Source of the DNA: Vampirovibrionales bacterium
GTDB taxonomy: Bacteria; Cyanobacteriota; Vampirovibrionia; Vampirovibrionales; Vampirovibrionaceae
DNA: 64,000 nt
Assembly: GCA_029262635.1 (NCBI GenBank)
Contig: JAJCZA010000002.1
Span: forward strand, 124,001-188,000
Direction of reading: 5' to 3'
Shown here: piece by piece, positions 52,991 through 62,041 of the stretch
Numbering within the stretch: position 1 is the stretch's first letter
Layout: each line of letters opens with the position of its first letter
Made by a program: the position numbers and the translations under genes
The notes under the pieces: model-generated
The model's database searches: none
What the model was told of the DNA's origin: nothing
Seen by the model: only the letters and a program-made list of their open reading frames with translations

Positions 52991-53029
52991 ATCGTCTTTC
53001 TTTACCTTACTCCAAGGGTTACTTCATTC

Positions 53030-53064
53030 AAAAGCCCTCTGTGCCATTTGGCTAGAGGGCTTTT
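53030..53064 (+). terminator. terminator of the ribosomal cluster
   Basis: An 11-bp stem, AAAAGCCCTCT with AGAGGGCTTTT, and a 13-base loop. The A- and T-rich stem ends suit termination from either side, so it could also serve the small minus-strand gene that follows. Confidence 0.8.
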
Positions 53065-53095
53065 CAAATGAAGAGGGATAATTGGAACGCAGGTG

Positions 53096-53242
53096 TTATA
53101 GGCCCGGCACAATAAACGTTTTAGCAAGCCCGAGAGCAATAACGGCCAGCGTGAGCATGGTCAGGGTAATCAAGGGGAACAGTATCAGCATGAACCGCTC
53201 ATAATTGGGAGGGGTCGATTGAATTTTGGATTTAGGAATCAT
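53096..53242 (-). CDS. 48-residue single-helix membrane protein
   Basis: A small open frame on the minus strand from an ATG at 53242. It reads MIPKSKIQSTPPNYERFM, then one hydrophobic segment of about 25 residues (LILFPLITLTMLTLAVIALG, then LAKTF), and ends IVPGL. GAGAGG lies about eleven bases upstream, and a terminator stem lies just beyond the stop. Not recognised. Its composition is plausible for a bitopic small membrane protein that might join a larger complex. It sits alone between rpsI and an amidohydrolase gene. Confidence 0.5.
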   Translation of the reverse strand: MIPKSKIQSTPPNYERFMLILFPLITLTMLTLAVIALGLAKTFIVPGL

Positions 53243-53323
53243 GGGAAGGGTGCCTCTCTTGTCCAGTATGATTTGAATCTATTGGATTGATTATACTGAT
53301 TCCGGCGTTAAAATAAAAGGGTG

Positions 53324-54664
53324 ATGACCGATTCTTTATCTGTTTTAAATGGTTTTAAACATGCTGAACAAACGTATCTTTGGGCGCATTGGGTACTTCC
53401 GGTGTCTTCCCCGCCGATTGAACGAGGGTTTATTGCTTTAGATAAAGGGCGCCTCAGTGCTGTCGGCGCTGTGAGTGAACTGCCCGAAGCGCTTCAACAT
53501 CAGGCTCGTCGTTTTTTTGAGTCAGAGGCGTTAAACCCGATTTTGCTAACACCGGGCTTGGTGAATACCCATGCGCATTTGGAGCTGTCGTTTGAGGCCA
53601 TGATCCCTCGGGAGCCGGGTGAGGATATGACGGATTGGCTGTTTCGGGTGGTGGCCTGTCAAAAGCAGGAGAGTACCTGCTCGGCTCAGCAAATCCGTTG
53701 TGAGCAAGGTGTAGCGGAGTTATTGCGAACGGGAACTACTTGTGTCAATGATATCAGTTCGCAGGGAGCGAGTTTTAAGGCTTTGGAACGAGCAGGCTTA
53801 CGGGGAGTGGTGTCCATGGAGTTTTTTCACCCGGATTGGGAAGTTTTGAACCTTGGACAGTGGACTCACCGCTATGAATCTATGTTTTCACCCTACGCCA
53901 CGCACGATCGGATTCACCCAGGGCTTTCTCCCCACTCTCCCTATAATGTCTCGCCAAACGCCTGGCAAACAATGGTTGAAGCCTGTCAGCCCAAGCTGGT
54001 TCACTCTCATTGCGCTGAGTCGAAAGCCGAAATAGCATGGCTGTCGGGTCAGCCATCGTCTCTGAACCGCTTGCATGAAACGATGCTCGGTCGGCGGTTT
54101 TCCTCTCAACCTCAACGGCCTGCTGGTGATACCGTGCCACCCTTGTGGATGATTGGAACTTATTTGAAAGCCAACGGCTTGCTTGAATTGGATTCACCAT
54201 TGGTTTTGACTCATTGCGTGTATACGCAGACTTCGGATCGTAAGCTGTTTGAACAGGCTGGGGTAGGCGTTAGCCATTGCCCACGGAGCAATTTGCATTT
54301 GCAGGGGGAAACACTCCATTGGGCCGACTGGGATTCGCTGGCGATCTCGATAGCATTGGGGACGGATAGCCGCTTGAGCGCACCATCGTTAGATATGCGG
54401 GATGAGGCACGTCAGGCGGTAGCGTGCCATGGCTGGTCGGCGAAGCAGGCGCTTGAAGCCATCACACTGGCAGGAGCCAAGGTGATGGGGTTGGAGTCTC
54501 AAATTGGTTCACTGGCACGAGGCAAACAGGCGGATGTTGTTTCTTGGCGTGCAAACGGACCTTCAAAAAGCAACGCGCCAGAATCACTTTGGCTGGAGGG
54601 GTCAACCACAATGGAACAGCTTTGGGTGCAAGGGCGGCCACTTAATACATCGGTTCGTGTTTAA
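53324..54664 (+). CDS. amidohydrolase, TrzN/MtaD/SsnA-like
   Basis: 446 residues from the ATG at 53324 (or GTG 53321). The amidohydrolase barrel has its metal site: LVNTHAHLELS (first His pair), VHSHCAESKAEI, LTHCVYT and ALGTDSRLSAPSLDMRDE, where the Asp is the last ligand, plus HCPRSNLHL. An N-terminal beta sandwich (YLWAHWVLPVSSPPIERG, FIALDKGRL) completes the fold. It matches deaminases of adenosine- or guanine-like substrates (MtaD/SAH deaminase group), but the substrate cannot be fixed from sequence. It is transcribed alone. Confidence 0.8.
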   Translation: MTDSLSVLNGFKHAEQTYLWAHWVLPVSSPPIERGFIALDKGRLSAVGAVSELPEALQHQARRFFESEALNPILLTPGLVNTHAHLELSFEAMIPREPGEDMTDWLFRVVACQKQESTCSAQQIRCEQGVAELLRTGTTCVNDISSQGASFKALERAGLRGVVSMEFFHPDWEVLNLGQWTHRYESMFSPYATHDRIHPGLSPHSPYNVSPNAWQTMVEACQPKLVHSHCAESKAEIAWLSGQPSSLNRLHETMLGRRFSSQPQRPAGDTVPPLWMIGTYLKANGLLELDSPLVLTHCVYTQTSDRKLFEQAGVGVSHCPRSNLHLQGETLHWADWDSLAISIALGTDSRLSAPSLDMRDEARQAVACHGWSAKQALEAITLAGAKVMGLESQIGSLARGKQADVVSWRANGPSKSNAPESLWLEGSTTMEQLWVQGRPLNTSVRV

Positions 54665-54758
54665 GAACTTTTAGTCCTTCAGGACTTCAGAAAGGTATAA
54701 TGGATGAGGCTTGTCCATTGTTTAGTTTAAATAAGATAGAAACGGCAGGGTAATACAC

Positions 54759-57521
54759 ATGTTTAGCACTCAATCGATTGAAAAAATTCAGGAAATTCAT
54801 TTAAAAGATTACACCCCGCCGTCTCACTTATTTGAGACAACGGATATGACGTTTGAGCTGAACCGCGAAGACGAGGTGCTGGTTTCGACGATTATTAAAG
54901 TGCGTATTAATCCGGACTCAACCGAGGACGCTTGTCGGATGACCTTAAATGGCGCACCGGAAAAAGCGCCCGAAGGAACCGATACACCGACCATGGCGCT
55001 GTTGGAAATAATGGTTAACGGCAAGACACTTGAACCCGAGGCTTATACTCGCCAAGGGGAGGAACTGATCCTTCATGCTTTGCCTGAAGAGGGTGAATTT
55101 ACGTTGGGAATTAAAACCCGAATTAACCCCAAGGCCAATCGTTCGTTAAACGGGCTTTATACGTCGGGCGGAAAAATGACGACTCAGTGTGAGTCCCAAG
55201 GGTTCCGAAACATGACCTTTTATCTGGATCGCCCGGATGTTATGAGTAAATTCACCACGACGATTATTGCCGACAAAGGCAAGTACCCGCAGATGCTTTC
55301 CAATGGAAATCCGGGCAAGCGTATTGAATTGCCCGATGGGCGGGAAAGCATGACTTGGGAAGATCCGTTTAAAAAGCCGGCGTATTTGTTTGCTTTGGTC
55401 GCTGGCGATCTAGCATTGACGGAAGGGACGTTTATGACCCAATCCGGGCGGAAAGTCGATATTCATATTTATGTGGATAAGGGCGATGAAAATAAAGTTG
55501 AGCATGCCATGAAATCCCTAAAAAAAGCTATGAAGTGGGATGAAGAGGCCTTTGGTCGAGAGTATGATCTGGATCTTTTCCAAATTGTAGCGGTAAATGA
55601 TTTTAACTTTGGCGCCATGGAAAACAAGGGGTTGAATATCTATAATTCATCCGCTATTTTGGCCGATCCCAGCACCGCCACGGACACCCGTTATAAGTTT
55701 ATTGAAGCGGTGATTGGTCATGAGTATTTTCATAATTGGTCTGGCGATCGGGTTACGTGCCGGGACTGGTTCCAACTCTCCCTCAAAGAAGGATTAACGG
55801 TGTTCCGGGATTCTGAGTTTACGTCTGATATGAACTCTCGCCCCGTTAAGCGAATCGAAGACGTTGTCGACATACGAACCCGCCAGTTTCCTGAGGATGC
55901 CGGCGCCATGGCACATCCTATTCGCCCGGCCTCTGTTGGTTCCATTGAAAACTTCTATACCTCGACCGTGTATGAAAAAGGCGCCGAGGTCATTCGGATG
56001 ATACATACCTTAATGGGCGGGCAAGACGGCTTCCGTCAAGGGACGGATCTGTATTTTGAACGCCATGATGGTCAGGCGGTTACCACCGAAGACTTTGTGA
56101 AAGCCATGGAAGACGCTTCCGGGTTGGATTTGAGTCAGTTTCAAAAAACCTGGTATAACCAGGCAGGAACGCCGACGCTGGCGATCACGGATCGTTATGA
56201 TCCTCATACAAAAGAATACGCCTTGACCATTAAGCAATCCACCCCTGCCACACCGGAAAAAAAGGTGAAAGATCCCTTCCATATTCCGATTCGCTTGGGC
56301 TTGCTAGACTCCAAAGGTCAGGATATTCCTCTGGTGTTGAAAAATTCAGGCGAGGTGTCCCTAACCCATAGGGATATTTTAAATTTAACCAAAAACCAAG
56401 CCACGTTTGTCTTCAAAAATGTGCCGGAAAAACCGGTGCCATCTTTATTAAGAAACTGGTCTGCTCCCGTTAAACTCAATTACGATTACACGCGGGATGA
56501 GCTTACTTTTTTAATGGCCAACGATAACGATGGATTTAACCGTTGGGAGGCCGGACAAAAACTCGGTGAGATGGTTTTAAAAGAGCAGGTAGTTGCTATT
56601 CAGAAAGGCGAACCCATACCCGTCGATCCACGGCTGATTGATGCTTTTAAACGGGTTTTGGGGGATAAAGCTCTGGATCCGGCGTTGGTGGCAAGCACGC
56701 TTGCATTGCCTAGCCTAACCTATTTGCTCGAGCTTTACCCCGCTGGTCAGGTGGACATTGATGCCATTTATGAAGCCCGGAAAAAAACACGCCAAGCTAT
56801 TGGGCAGGACTTGGAATCCACTTTGCTGGAACGTTTTAACGCTAGCCGTTCAACGGAAAACCGACCTTATACCTGGAACAAGGAGGACGCTGGCGAGCGG
56901 GCGGTTAAAAATACAATGCTCGCTTACCTGATTGCGGGAAACCCGAACAAACACCTGCCCTTGGCCATTGAGCAGCTTGATCGCCATCACAATATTACAG
57001 ATGATCGTTCGGCCATAGGGCATCTCATTAACCATGCCGATGAAGCTACTCGTCAGGAAAAGCTGAATCAGGTGTATCAGGCCCATAAAGAGAATGCGCA
57101 AATCATTGATCAGTGGTTTACGGATCAGGCGATTGCGGATCGGGACGATGTTCTGACGCAAGTAAAAGCCTTAACCTCTCATGAAGCCTACATGGAACCG
57201 GATCCAAAAGAGGCCTCAAAAATGCGGAAGACCACGAATCCAAACCGGGTGCGTTCGCTGGTGGGCGGCTTTACGGTTAATAAAATTTACTTTCACAAAA
57301 AAGACGGGTCAGGTTATCAGTTTGTGGCGGATCAAATTATTGCGATTGATAAATTCAACCCGATGTTAGCCGCGGGTTTGGCCAAAAGCTTTTCGTCAGC
57401 CCATAAATTTGATTCAGCCCGGCAAACACTGATGATTCAGCAGTTAGAACGCATTCAGAAGCATGTTGAGTCGGGTAATGTGAAAGAGATTGTCGGTAAA
57501 ACCCTCGAATCGCTTTCGTAA
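54759..57521 (+). CDS. pepN: aminopeptidase N (M1 family)
   Basis: 920 residues. The exopeptidase motif GAMEN lies near 285 (FNFGAMENKGLNIYN), and the zinc motif HEYFH plus the third ligand Glu in KEGLTVFRDSEF near 320-345. A DUF3458-type Ig domain and a long helical C-terminal domain follow, as in proteobacterial PepN. It removes N-terminal residues from peptides in the cytoplasm; no signal peptide is present. ATG start at 54759. Confidence 0.94.
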   Translation: MFSTQSIEKIQEIHLKDYTPPSHLFETTDMTFELNREDEVLVSTIIKVRINPDSTEDACRMTLNGAPEKAPEGTDTPTMALLEIMVNGKTLEPEAYTRQGEELILHALPEEGEFTLGIKTRINPKANRSLNGLYTSGGKMTTQCESQGFRNMTFYLDRPDVMSKFTTTIIADKGKYPQMLSNGNPGKRIELPDGRESMTWEDPFKKPAYLFALVAGDLALTEGTFMTQSGRKVDIHIYVDKGDENKVEHAMKSLKKAMKWDEEAFGREYDLDLFQIVAVNDFNFGAMENKGLNIYNSSAILADPSTATDTRYKFIEAVIGHEYFHNWSGDRVTCRDWFQLSLKEGLTVFRDSEFTSDMNSRPVKRIEDVVDIRTRQFPEDAGAMAHPIRPASVGSIENFYTSTVYEKGAEVIRMIHTLMGGQDGFRQGTDLYFERHDGQAVTTEDFVKAMEDASGLDLSQFQKTWYNQAGTPTLAITDRYDPHTKEYALTIKQSTPATPEKKVKDPFHIPIRLGLLDSKGQDIPLVLKNSGEVSLTHRDILNLTKNQATFVFKNVPEKPVPSLLRNWSAPVKLNYDYTRDELTFLMANDNDGFNRWEAGQKLGEMVLKEQVVAIQKGEPIPVDPRLIDAFKRVLGDKALDPALVASTLALPSLTYLLELYPAGQVDIDAIYEARKKTRQAIGQDLESTLLERFNASRSTENRPYTWNKEDAGERAVKNTMLAYLIAGNPNKHLPLAIEQLDRHHNITDDRSAIGHLINHADEATRQEKLNQVYQAHKENAQIIDQWFTDQAIADRDDVLTQVKALTSHEAYMEPDPKEASKMRKTTNPNRVRSLVGGFTVNKIYFHKKDGSGYQFVADQIIAIDKFNPMLAAGLAKSFSSAHKFDSARQTLMIQQLERIQKHVESGNVKEIVGKTLESLS

Positions 57522-57548
57522 ACATTATTTATGGCTGATAAGAATTGT

Positions 57549-59168
57549 TTACGGTCGATACTGATAAAGCTGAATGCGATTCTCTGACGATGCGTAGATC
57601 CGTGTGAAATGTTCAGGAAACTGGCGGACAAGTTCGCCTGCGACCGGATTCTCTGCGGCCAAAACCTGATGACCTTTTAGTTTGGGTTCGACCATCAGAT
57701 AATTCACCCCGTAGTGACGCATACTGTTATTCAGCGTGGCGATAGACTTGGGGTTATGAACGGGGTACTTGCCGTCTATTTTCTTCAGACTCCAGTAACT
57801 AACGGTATAGGTCAGTCGTCCTGTATATAGATGAACCATAGGACCCCAAGCGGTTCCAATGACTGCTTTTTCCGGGAGGTTTTGTCGGATGTAGTGAAAG
57901 GTTGTTTGATACTCAGACCAGAGGCTGCGATCGACTTCACTAAAATGGTTGGCGCGAAGCTCTCGTAAGTTCCCGTAGCTTATGAATGAAAAGATAACTT
58001 CAGCAACCAGAAACAGGGCTAGAAGACTGGTTTTCCATTGGGGGGCCTGCTTCCACTGGAAGGACGCAAGAGGGATTAAGGCGTAATACCAAAGCCAGGG
58101 CAGAATATCCACAATAAATCGATAGACCTGATCGTCATAGCGCCAGAGAATAATGAATCCGCTATAAATCAGCAGGTATAAAAAAGAAAAAGAGGCCGGG
58201 GCTTTTCGCAGGTGGTTCCACCCAAGGGGAACAAGGTAGCGTGTTAAAAGAAGCAGAGGAACAAGGGCTATCCAAAGATTACCCACTGGAAACAAGTAGA
58301 GCTTGAGGGAATACAGAAAGGGTAGAAACCCATCCTGAATCAGGGAAAGTAAAAACGCCTTACGGGTAAATAGGTCTTCGATGAAAATACCGGCGTAGCT
58401 TCCATATTCATAAACCAGCGGGTAGTTCAGGTCATTAATTTCCGGCGGCTTATTGAGTGAAACCCAGGCCATCCAGGGGAGAAGCGAAAAAATTGTGCTA
58501 CCTCCGCCATAAATTAGGGCTTGTTTCCATTGCTTGCGTAAAATAAGCCCCAGTACGATGGCGCCAATCAAGGCAATCCCCAGCATACGTGCGTGAAAAG
58601 CCAAGGCTGATAAAAGAATAAGCCCAATAAGCCGTTTGGTGCTGAAGGGAGGGGGTGCTTTTTCGGCCAGAAAGAGGACAGCAATGGAAAAGGGGAGGTA
58701 GAAAATTTCCGACATAATTGACGTGGAAAAATACAGGTAGAAAAAATTGGAGGCGATGAAAAACAAGAGAACAACGCTCAGCCAGCGGGGTGTGTTTTTG
58801 CATCGCCGAAGGTAAACATAAAAAAGCCCAAGGGAGGTGAGGGAGCAGAAAATGCTTAACCCGGCGAAAAGCGGAATATTCTCCGGGAACGACGGAGAGA
58901 TGAGCCACCCAAGAGAAAGCACCAGTGGGTAAAGCGCGGGCAGGTGAAGCTGATTAGGCGTGCCGACCATGTAAGGTAGTTTATAGCCCCCCCCCTCTGC
59001 AATGGAGCGGGCTGAGCTAAGGTAAATGCCGTCATCATAAATAAGCCCCACGATGGCGGGATCAATGCACGTGCTGTAAATACAGGCAAGCGCAATACCC
59101 GTCAGAGTAAAAAGCAGACTAAAAAGCAACTGTTTTTTAGAGAAAGAGTGTTTAAAAAACAGCTTCAT
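57549..59168 (-). CDS. GT-C-like membrane glycosyltransferase (ArnT/PMT type)
   Basis: About 539 residues from the ATG at 59168, with AAAGGA eleven bases upstream; the frame is open to 59243. About 11 TM helices. After the first helix comes LIYDDGIYLSSARSIAEGGGY, the acidic first loop of GT-C enzymes (DD). A large soluble C-terminal part (about 420-539) has IGTAWGPMVHLYTGR. It likely moves a sugar from a polyprenyl lipid to a lipid or protein outside the membrane. Acceptor and donor are unknown. Alone; no sugar-lipid genes nearby. Confidence 0.7.
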   Translation of the reverse strand: MKLFFKHSFSKKQLLFSLLFTLTGIALACIYSTCIDPAIVGLIYDDGIYLSSARSIAEGGGYKLPYMVGTPNQLHLPALYPLVLSLGWLISPSFPENIPLFAGLSIFCSLTSLGLFYVYLRRCKNTPRWLSVVLLFFIASNFFYLYFSTSIMSEIFYLPFSIAVLFLAEKAPPPFSTKRLIGLILLSALAFHARMLGIALIGAIVLGLILRKQWKQALIYGGGSTIFSLLPWMAWVSLNKPPEINDLNYPLVYEYGSYAGIFIEDLFTRKAFLLSLIQDGFLPFLYSLKLYLFPVGNLWIALVPLLLLTRYLVPLGWNHLRKAPASFSFLYLLIYSGFIILWRYDDQVYRFIVDILPWLWYYALIPLASFQWKQAPQWKTSLLALFLVAEVIFSFISYGNLRELRANHFSEVDRSLWSEYQTTFHYIRQNLPEKAVIGTAWGPMVHLYTGRLTYTVSYWSLKKIDGKYPVHNPKSIATLNNSMRHYGVNYLMVEPKLKGHQVLAAENPVAGELVRQFPEHFTRIYASSENRIQLYQYRP

Positions 59169-59467
59169 GGGACTTGGATCCTTTGGCTTCCTTGGAGAAG
59201 TAAAGATCATATCACGTTTCGATTTAGGCTGCCGGGCCGGCACAGCCGGCTTTATTTAGGGCTGGATTTGTAAACACCATAAATTTTACTGCCCTTACCG
59301 CACAGGCGGGAGTCCAGGCCAACTGGGTCCACGACCGAGTGGTGATTTGGCTCTTGTCTTTCAAAGATGTCTGCGAGAAAATTAGCCATGATATAAGGAC
59401 GTTATGACGGCTTAAAATCTAACGTACCTCTCTCAATAAGCCCATAAAATAAGAGATTTTTAGATCG

Positions 59468-60220
59468 ATGACCACGACCACACAACGACCGGAACAACTA
59501 CCATCGGAGTACGAAAGCAAGATTCGGGAAATCGAAAAACAGATTTATGGTGCCCCGGAAAAAGAATGCACCGGCGGGTGTCAGGATAAACAGGACGAGA
59601 AGCAGGAAGGGTGTCCGAACTACGCGCCGGACGAGTCCTTGCTCAACCCGGTTGGACGTTTGATTGTTGACGGCTTTTATAATGCCATGGAAGTGTGTTT
59701 CGATGAATTGGGCCAGTTAAGCGACCCGCCTAAAAATATTCTGGTGATTGGTGGGTGTCGTCAGCGAGATATGGCTCGTCGTTTGGGCTTCTTACTCCCT
59801 TTTTCAAAAATTTATACGCTGGATCCCGATCTGGAGCAGGTTCAACGGGCGGAAGTCGAAATTAAATGCCGTTTTAAATTTACCCATGGTTCGGTTGAAG
59901 CCTTGCCGTTTGAGGATAAAGCCATCGACTTAACTCTGGCGCATAATGCGTTTGAATACATTGCGGATTGGGAACAAGCCGCTGAGGAAATTAGACGGGT
60001 CACTCGCCATTATGCCGTTGTCGGCCTGCATCGCCCACTGATGGGTAAGCTGTTGGGAGCGATTCCTGGTGTTCAGAGAGCCATAACCCATCTGGGCTGT
60101 TCGGTGCCTCAAAAACAACCGTCCAAAAGAACGGTTATCGAGAAGCTAAAAGAAATCAGTACCATTAAAACCACAGCTCAACCTGCCCCTTGGCAGTTAA
60201 TGATGTGCCGAATCAAATAA
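59468..60220 (+). CDS. SAM-dependent methyltransferase with N-terminal Cys motif
   Basis: 250 residues. The methyltransferase core shows a motif-I-like NILVIGGCRQRDMARRLG near 90, KIYTLDPD, FTHGSVEALPFEDKAIDLTLAHNAFEYI (motif IV region) and VTRHYAVVGLH. The usual GxGxG is altered to GGCRQ. Before the core, CTGGC and a further Cys (C34, C38, C49) form a possible metal site. Substrate unknown. Transcribed alone and followed within 25 bases by copy B of a repeat. Confidence 0.72.
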   Translation: MTTTTQRPEQLPSEYESKIREIEKQIYGAPEKECTGGCQDKQDEKQEGCPNYAPDESLLNPVGRLIVDGFYNAMEVCFDELGQLSDPPKNILVIGGCRQRDMARRLGFLLPFSKIYTLDPDLEQVQRAEVEIKCRFKFTHGSVEALPFEDKAIDLTLAHNAFEYIADWEQAAEEIRRVTRHYAVVGLHRPLMGKLLGAIPGVQRAITHLGCSVPQKQPSKRTVIEKLKEISTIKTTAQPAPWQLMMCRIK

Positions 60221-60241
60221 TCGTTACCTCTTTAAAAAAAA

Positions 60242-60370
60242 GAGTGTATTTACATTTCGTAATAGACTAGCATCAAAAGCATAATAATTGTTTTTATGCA
60301 AACACAAAGGTTAAACCCCTTTTCAAAACAAAGATTTTTTATTCTCTACAATCTTATTTTCTCAACTGAT
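60242..60370 (+). repeat. dispersed non-coding repeat, copy B
   Basis: Matches copy A at 8600-8730 in the same orientation, with the blocks ATTTACATTT, ATAGACTA, TAATAATTGTTTTTATGCA, ACAAAGGTTAA and ATTCTCTACAA. Compared with A it has one extra C in the run after GGTTAA, one extra T in the next T-run and an 11-base deletion further on. A terminator hairpin follows about 40 bases later. Confidence 0.7.
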
Positions 60371-60407
60371 TAACATTCTCTTCTCTCTCTTAAACTCTTT
60401 TAAATCA

Positions 60408-60446
60408 AAAGAAACCCCTCTCCTAAGACGGTAGAGGGGTTTCTTT
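60408..60446. terminator. bidirectional terminator after repeat copy B
   Basis: A 14-bp stem, AAAGAAACCCCTCT with AGAGGGGTTTCTTT, and an 11-base loop, between convergent transcripts. Its A- and T-rich ends suit both directions, including the HtrA gene read from the right. Confidence 0.8.
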
Positions 60447-60475
60447 GTGCATTTTCAGAGGCTCTCTGGACTTCT

Positions 60476-61789
60476 TTACCGGTGCTGGTAATTGTCCGGG
60501 AGTTTTGCCGTTTTAACGGGCAGGGCCATCAAGCGACCTTCTCGAATAATCTGGAAATTCAGGGTGGTGTCGATGGGTTTACCTTGTACCAAGTTCTGGA
60601 TGTTTTTGGCTTCGCCCACTTTTTTGCCATCGACGCGCTGAATAATGTCTCCGTAACGGAATCCGCCTTGCTCAGCCGGACTTCCGGGCATGACTTGAGC
60701 CACAATAACACCGACTGTATTTTTCGATAAGCCAAGGCTTCTAGCAAGTTCTGGGGTGATCTTACTCATGGCAATTCCAATCCAGGGGCGGCTGATGTTG
60801 CCTTCCGTGATTAAGATTTCTGAGACATTTCGGGCCACGTTGGCCGGAATGGCAAAACCAATATTTTGCCCCCGACCGGAAATGGCCGTGTTAATACCCA
60901 CGACTTCGCCGTGAAGATTGACCAGCGGCCCTCCCGAATTACCCGGATTAATCGCGGCGTCAGTCTGGATGAAGTCCAGGTTTACGTTGATGTCAGGTAC
61001 TCGACGGGAGATGGCACTGATAATGCCCAAGGTTACAGTGTGGTCAAACCCCAGAGGACTACCCACAGCAATCACCCATTCACCAGGACGTAACTTTTCA
61101 CTGTCGCCCAGAGGGGCGGGAACCAGATTGTCCGCCTCGATTTTGAGAACAGCGATATCTGAGAATCGATCGGAGCCGACTTTTTTGGCGGGGAAGACCC
61201 GGCCGTCGTTTAGAGTGACTTGTACTTCGTCGGCACCTTGGATAACGTGGTTATTGGTCAGAATATGACCTTTCTTGTCAATAATGACTCCAGAGCCATT
61301 GCCCTGAATTACTCGCTTTGGGGCAGACCGTTGAGAGTAATGACGAAAGGGAGATTGTCCCTGTTCAAAGCCGAAAAAACGACGGAAAATTTCATCCTCA
61401 AAAGGCGAAATAACGCCCGAATCATAAGCTGGACGACGTGCCCGTTTTGAAATGTCAATGTTGACGACTGAAGGCGCCATTTGTTCAGCGACATCCGCAA
61501 TGAGGTTCGGGTTATTGCCGAACATGACACCAAACCCACTGCGTCGATCCCGGTTATCCGCCAGTTGAATATCTGGATGGGAAGTTTGATGAGATTGTCC
61601 AAATTCAGAGGGTTCTATTTCTTGAGAGTGCTCTTGAATCCCTAATTTGGGGACGCCTGCGGAAAACACAGCGCCAACAGCTGTTAGAGAAAGAACAATC
61701 ATTAGTCCGGCTATAATTATAGCTAAGGGGAACATTCGTTTGGACGAGCGGCTGACACTTGCTTTTTCGGACAGCTTATCGGGCTTCAT
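60476..61789 (-). CDS. HtrA/DegP family serine protease
   Basis: 437 residues. An N-terminal TM or signal segment (20-44) is followed by a trypsin-like domain with the triad H181 (LTNNHVIQG), D211 (FSDIAVLKIE) and S285 (NPGNSGGPL), then a single PDZ domain (about 340-425, GVIVAQVMPGSPAEQGGF). One PDZ domain resembles DegS and cyanobacterial Hho proteases rather than DegP, which has two. It degrades misfolded envelope proteins or senses them. Monocistronic, convergent with the methyltransferase across repeat B. Confidence 0.92.
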   Translation of the reverse strand: MKPDKLSEKASVSRSSKRMFPLAIIIAGLMIVLSLTAVGAVFSAGVPKLGIQEHSQEIEPSEFGQSHQTSHPDIQLADNRDRRSGFGVMFGNNPNLIADVAEQMAPSVVNIDISKRARRPAYDSGVISPFEDEIFRRFFGFEQGQSPFRHYSQRSAPKRVIQGNGSGVIIDKKGHILTNNHVIQGADEVQVTLNDGRVFPAKKVGSDRFSDIAVLKIEADNLVPAPLGDSEKLRPGEWVIAVGSPLGFDHTVTLGIISAISRRVPDINVNLDFIQTDAAINPGNSGGPLVNLHGEVVGINTAISGRGQNIGFAIPANVARNVSEILITEGNISRPWIGIAMSKITPELARSLGLSKNTVGVIVAQVMPGSPAEQGGFRYGDIIQRVDGKKVGEAKNIQNLVQGKPIDTTLNFQIIREGRLMALPVKTAKLPDNYQHR

Positions 61790-62041
61790 AAGGCAAAGAA
61801 CCTCCGTAGGGTCAATTGAGTAACAGGTAAAATAGGCGTAAAAGCTTGATCTGTCTATCTTATTGTATAGTTATAACAAATATGACTTAAAACCGCCAGA
61901 AAGGTTCCCTGGTTTTTTATTTTTTTAAGATTTTGATTAAAACCGGGAGTGAGCTTTATGGTTTAATGCGACTCCATGGCTTGGACGCTTGAGTAAAAGC
62001 AGGCTTTAGGGTATATTCTCAACGAAGATAAGGGAGATATT

